From Gammaproteobacteria bacterium (lineage in GTDB: Bacteria; Pseudomonadota; Gammaproteobacteria; GRL18), in assembly GCA_013139395.1 (NCBI GenBank), contig WTAX01000304.1:1-10884 (forward strand): DNA of 10,884 bases, written 5' to 3'. Position numbers and translations under genes: made by a program. This document shows positions 7,946 to 10,884 of this stretch, one piece after another. Numbering within the stretch: the first letter of the stretch is position 1; every line of letters starts with the position of its first letter. The notes beneath the pieces were generated by a model. It ran no database searches. It saw nothing but the letters and a program-made list of their open reading frames with translations, and was not told where the DNA came from.

Positions 7946-8933
7946 GCAGACAGGCAAAAAAATGCAGGGTGCCATTCTTATCATGGTACTGTGGATGATT
8001 ACTCTGGGTCTGATTCTGGTGACTGCCGTTGCGACAAATGTTCGTTTATCTGCAATGACGGTTATTCATCATCAGGAGGCATTGCAGGACTGGAGTGCAA
8101 TACTGGACGCCATAAATAAGGCGCACATGGAGCTGGTTATTGATAAAATGCCGAAAATCAAAGCTAAAAAAACCAGTTTATATAACAGGGAGAGTGAAGA
8201 ATATCGTTTTGATGGTCGTCCTGTTTCATTAAGTTATAAAGTACCGGAAGGCATTACGGTACGTATTTATAATCTGTCAGGGAAAATTAATATTGCCCGT
8301 CTGGATCAAAATAAACTGACCAGGCTGCTTGAACAGCAATTGGGTGAAGGCAATAAAAAAATACCTGAGCTGGTGGATGCCTGGTATGACTGGATAGATG
8401 CAGATCTTCTTAAACGTCTCAATGGTGCCGAAGCAGCCTTTTATAAAAAAGAAAACAAGGGTTATGAACCCCGTAATGGAGCTTTTGCCTCAGTGGATGA
8501 AATCCGCTGGATTAAAGGTTTTGCTGAGGCGTTTGCTGATATTGATGTCGGCACGGTGTTTACTCTCTGGGGATATACCAGCGGAGCGGTGAATCCTAAT
8601 ATGGCAACCCGTGAAACTCTCCTTATGCTTCCCGGTATGAATGAGAAGCTGGCCGATAAGCTCATCAAGGCTCGAAAAACTCAACCTTTTAAAAGTATGG
8701 CTGATGTCAGTGTTCATCTTTCACCTATTACTGTACAACGGCTAGCGGGCTGGTTTGCTTTTCAAAAATCCAGTTATTACTCCATTGTGGTCTACCCGAA
8801 CAGTATTGCAGAAAAAACTAAAAAATTTCAGACAATTTATGCCTATAGGGAAGAAGTTCGAGTGGACAATGCCGCAAAGAAACCACAGATATTACGCGTG
8901 ACCCCCTACGCAAAAGTAACCATAGAACATTAA
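7935..8933 (+). CDS. gspK: T2SS minor pseudopilin GspK
   Basis: From the ATG at 7935 the protein has 332 residues. The leader MLNKQTGKKMQG would be cut before AILIMVLWMITLGLILV. Position +5 is Met, not Glu, as expected for GspK, the pseudopilin capping the fibre. The large alpha-helical insertion typical of GspK is visible: IYNLSGKINIARLD (111-124), YDWIDAD (151-157) with NGAEAAFY after it, then YEPRNGAFASVDEIRWIKG (177-195). A helix-hairpin-helix (SAM-like) region follows, with NPNMATRETLLMLPGM (220-235) and a second copy ending at PFKSMADVSVHL. The ATG at 7962 would leave only MQG ahead of the cleavage site with no basic residues, and the ATG at 7863 would extend far back into gspJ, so 7935 is preferred. 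It overlaps gspJ by 11 bases. It is the last gene of the operon; a terminator hairpin begins a few bases later. Confidence 0.93.
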   Translation: MLNKQTGKKMQGAILIMVLWMITLGLILVTAVATNVRLSAMTVIHHQEALQDWSAILDAINKAHMELVIDKMPKIKAKKTSLYNRESEEYRFDGRPVSLSYKVPEGITVRIYNLSGKINIARLDQNKLTRLLEQQLGEGNKKIPELVDAWYDWIDADLLKRLNGAEAAFYKKENKGYEPRNGAFASVDEIRWIKGFAEAFADIDVGTVFTLWGYTSGAVNPNMATRETLLMLPGMNEKLADKLIKARKTQPFKSMADVSVHLSPITVQRLAGWFAFQKSSYYSIVVYPNSIAEKTKKFQTIYAYREEVRVDNAAKKPQILRVTPYAKVTIEH

Positions 8934-8944
8934 TCTATCAGGAT

Positions 8945-8984
8945 AAAAAAAGGCCCATACAGTTAACCGTATGGGCCTTTGCTT
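8945..8984. terminator. Bidirectional intrinsic terminator between convergent genes
   Basis: A perfect inverted repeat, AAAGGCCCATAC (8949-8960) and GTATGGGCCTTT (8969-8980), encloses an eight-base loop. On the - strand the stem is followed by a run of seven T (complement of 8945-8951), a strong intrinsic terminator for the cytochrome gene. On the + strand the tail is TTTGCTTTGCTT, an interrupted and weaker T-tract, ending the gsp operon about 15 bases after the gspK stop. Confidence 0.85.
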
Positions 8985-8998
8985 TGCTTAAAGTAAAA

Positions 8999-10884
8999 CT
9001 ACTGCAATGCGGTTGTGTGACAATCAGTACACGTTACCATCGTACCTTTGGAGTAGTCTTTGGTCAGGCCATCCTGGCCATCAAAGTCTGTTTTAAGACC
9101 AAGGCGTTCAGTCGCGGCAAGTGCCAGCACAGAGCCTTTACCCTCTGCACCATGACAGGCGAAACAGGCGTCCGGATCGGATTCCGCCAGACCACCATGA
9201 TTTTCGACAAACTTGGTGTTGCCGACCGGATGTAAACCATGTGGACCACCAAGATTATTCTCCATTTCACCAGTATGGCAGGTTGAACATTCAATAATGG
9301 TACCAGTATGTCCCTGCAGCTGGTTTGACGTTACATTGTCATTTGCCTGAGGATTCTTATTCGGCCAGATACCATGAGTTGCGCCATGACAGGCCTCACA
9401 GAAAATACCCTCGTGACCGGTACTTACGCGGTAGAGCATAGGATTGCCGATACGTGGATCATCAGGGCCGGTAACGGCTGGATTGTCAGCTTTAATCACG
9501 TTTTCAGCAAAACGCTTATTGGTTGGAACAATAGGAGTTGCCTTAGCATCACCACTTAAATAAGCCTGAAAGAGACGAATGCCATCTGTGTTTGTGTTGC
9601 TATCCACATTGTTAACTACTGTGCCTGGTGTGCCTGCCAGGTTGTCCAGCGCATCACCCGTATGACAGGAACCACATCCCGGTTCATTGGCCCAGGGAAC
9701 CCGAGGCTGATCTGGATTGGTGTAGAAATCTCCACCCAGTTCGAAAGCACCAGGATTATCCAGGCTGATGTTTCGAGTGAAGTCATTACCTACCTGTTCC
9801 ATATCACCATGACAATCCTGACAGAGCATACCGCCATTGGACATAGCTCCACGCAGACAGTCAGTTCGGCGGCCAGGATGACATTGATAACAAGTTTCTT
9901 CTAATACATCTCTACGTTCCTGATGATTTTCGATCACACCAAGATCATTCTTGATCGCTGCAGGCATATCTGGAAACAGCTTATTGCCTTCAGTGTCAGT
10001 AACGGTACCATGATGACTATGCATTACATTAGACATGGATCGATGTTTAATCTGATCACGACCATTGTGAAGATTATTATCGGGATCATTTTCAGGTCCA
10101 AGCGGGCCCAGTTGAGCTAAATCTAAGGCCGGTGTGTAATGGCATGTTTGACAAACCACAGGCTTAAACTCTATAGAACCTGGCGGATCATCCTGGCTGG
10201 TACCAATAATAAGACTGGTATCATGTTTTTGGTCATGCAGGCGCAGCAGGTTCATATCTGCAGCCCATTCTTTACTGACATCCATAGGCACGTTTGCCAT
10301 ATCATCGATTGATAGTGCAATTTGAGTTAGTTCAGCAGTTGCTGAGCCATTGCCGCCATCTACCGGAGCGTTGTGGCAGAAACCACAATTGGCTTCACCT
10401 GAAATAGGCACCACCGTGTCGGTAGAAGCCAGAACTACGCCGCCGCTAACTGCCTGAATCCGATATAGCGGCCAGGGATTCTCACGTCCGAAGTCATCGT
10501 AGGCTGTTAGCGGTATACCAGCCGCCTCAAACCAGTCTACACCCTCAGAAACATAGCCGAATTTAAAACCGGGAGCAATAAAGAAGGGCTGATCAGTGAC
10601 AAACTGTGTAAATTTCTGGGGATCATTGAGGCTATAGGGGCCAAGGATACCTGGCATAAACTGTTGAGTGGCTTCTAGTGCTGGAGGAGTATGTAGATGC
10701 AGTAATTCCACATTCGGCATGGGCAGGCCAATATCAGCTAGAACATAAAATGGTGCTCCTGCAAGCGGCGTTAGAGGGTCGCTGGTAAATGGATTCGCTG
10801 GTGGATAGAAAGGATCATAGGCACCTTGCTGCACTGTATCCCAAAAATTGGTTTTATAAACACTGCCATCAGCTAACATGCTGG
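8999..10884 (-). CDS. Nonahaem (at least) c-type cytochrome, N-terminus beyond window
   Basis: The frame is open to the right edge and stops at TAG (8999-9001). The first ATG in view (10877-10879) is followed by MLADGSVYKTNF, which is not a signal peptide, so it is probably internal and the true start lies outside. Counting from that Met there are 626 residues with nine CxxCH haem c sites: C165 (CGFCH), C243 (CQTCH), C330 (CYQCH), C353 (CQDCH), C402 (CGSCH), C494 (CEACH), C531 (CSTCH), C572 (CFACH) and C617 (CTDCH), the last ending five residues before the C-terminus. The first 160 residues have no haem site but carry a segment with GIPLTAYDDFGRENPWPLYR. At least sixteen other His residues, including HSHH at 287-290, could serve as distal ligands. 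One non-haem Cys (C341) is present. Haem attachment requires export to the periplasm. The likely role is electron transfer in respiration or at the cell surface; donor and acceptor cannot be told. I do not recognise a named gene. Confidence 0.93.
   Translation of the reverse strand, partial: SMLADGSVYKTNFWDTVQQGAYDPFYPPANPFTSDPLTPLAGAPFYVLADIGLPMPNVELLHLHTPPALEATQQFMPGILGPYSLNDPQKFTQFVTDQPFFIAPGFKFGYVSEGVDWFEAAGIPLTAYDDFGRENPWPLYRIQAVSGGVVLASTDTVVPISGEANCGFCHNAPVDGGNGSATAELTQIALSIDDMANVPMDVSKEWAADMNLLRLHDQKHDTSLIIGTSQDDPPGSIEFKPVVCQTCHYTPALDLAQLGPLGPENDPDNNLHNGRDQIKHRSMSNVMHSHHGTVTDTEGNKLFPDMPAAIKNDLGVIENHQERRDVLEETCYQCHPGRRTDCLRGAMSNGGMLCQDCHGDMEQVGNDFTRNISLDNPGAFELGGDFYTNPDQPRVPWANEPGCGSCHTGDALDNLAGTPGTVVNNVDSNTNTDGIRLFQAYLSGDAKATPIVPTNKRFAENVIKADNPAVTGPDDPRIGNPMLYRVSTGHEGIFCEACHGATHGIWPNKNPQANDNVTSNQLQGHTGTIIECSTCHTGEMENNLGGPHGLHPVGNTKFVENHGGLAESDPDACFACHGAEGKGSVLALAATERLGLKTDFDGQDGLTKDYSKGTMVTCTDCHTTALQ

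Noticed and set aside
1..8933. Type IV pilus assembly cluster instead of a T2SS
   Set aside because: Several subunits are shared in fold, but GspG with its acidic calcium loop, the H-I-J set and the large GspK with its helical insertion are T2SS-specific.
9374..10120. Open frames on the + strand opposite the cytochrome (9374-9559, 9662-9904, 9923-10120)
   Set aside because: They are short, have no recognisable domain or ribosome-binding site, and lie opposite a gene with nine intact haem motifs.
10877..10879. ATG on the - strand as the true start of the cytochrome
   Set aside because: The residues after it lack any signal peptide although haem c proteins must be exported, and the frame stays open to the window edge, so it is probably internal.

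Overview
The window holds most of a type II secretion system (T2SS) operon on the + strand, facing a partial gene for a large multihaem c-type cytochrome on the - strand. Protein sequences, the set of Gsp subunits and the moderate to AT-rich base composition fit a Gram-negative proteobacterium, most likely a gammaproteobacterium with a respiratory or redox-active lifestyle. The species cannot be named from the sequence.

Positions 1-8933 carry ten tightly packed genes in the order gspL (3' part only), gspM, gspE, gspF, gspD, gspG, gspH, gspI, gspJ, gspK. Most junctions overlap or are only a few bases apart, so this is almost certainly one translationally coupled transcript whose promoter lies upstream of the window. 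GspE (hexameric ATPase), GspF, GspL and GspM form the inner-membrane platform. GspG is the major pseudopilin and GspH, I, J and K form the tip. GspD is the outer-membrane secretin and here has its own lipoprotein signal. No gspC, gspN, gspO or pilotin gene (gspS) is visible. gspC may lie upstream, and a lipidated secretin may not need a pilotin.

Positions 8934-8998 form a short convergent spacer with a perfect 12-bp inverted repeat that looks like a bidirectional intrinsic terminator, stronger for the - strand gene.

Positions 8999-10884 on the - strand encode at least 627 residues of a cytochrome with nine CxxCH haem-binding motifs. Its N-terminus, and so its export signal, lies beyond the window edge. 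T2SS machines are known to place multihaem cytochromes on the surface of some metal-respiring bacteria, so the neighbourhood suggests, but does not prove, that this cytochrome is a substrate. I found no mobile element, RNA gene, CRISPR array or clearly new type of system. The most interesting items are the variant T2SS layout with a self-lipidated secretin and the convergent nonahaem cytochrome.
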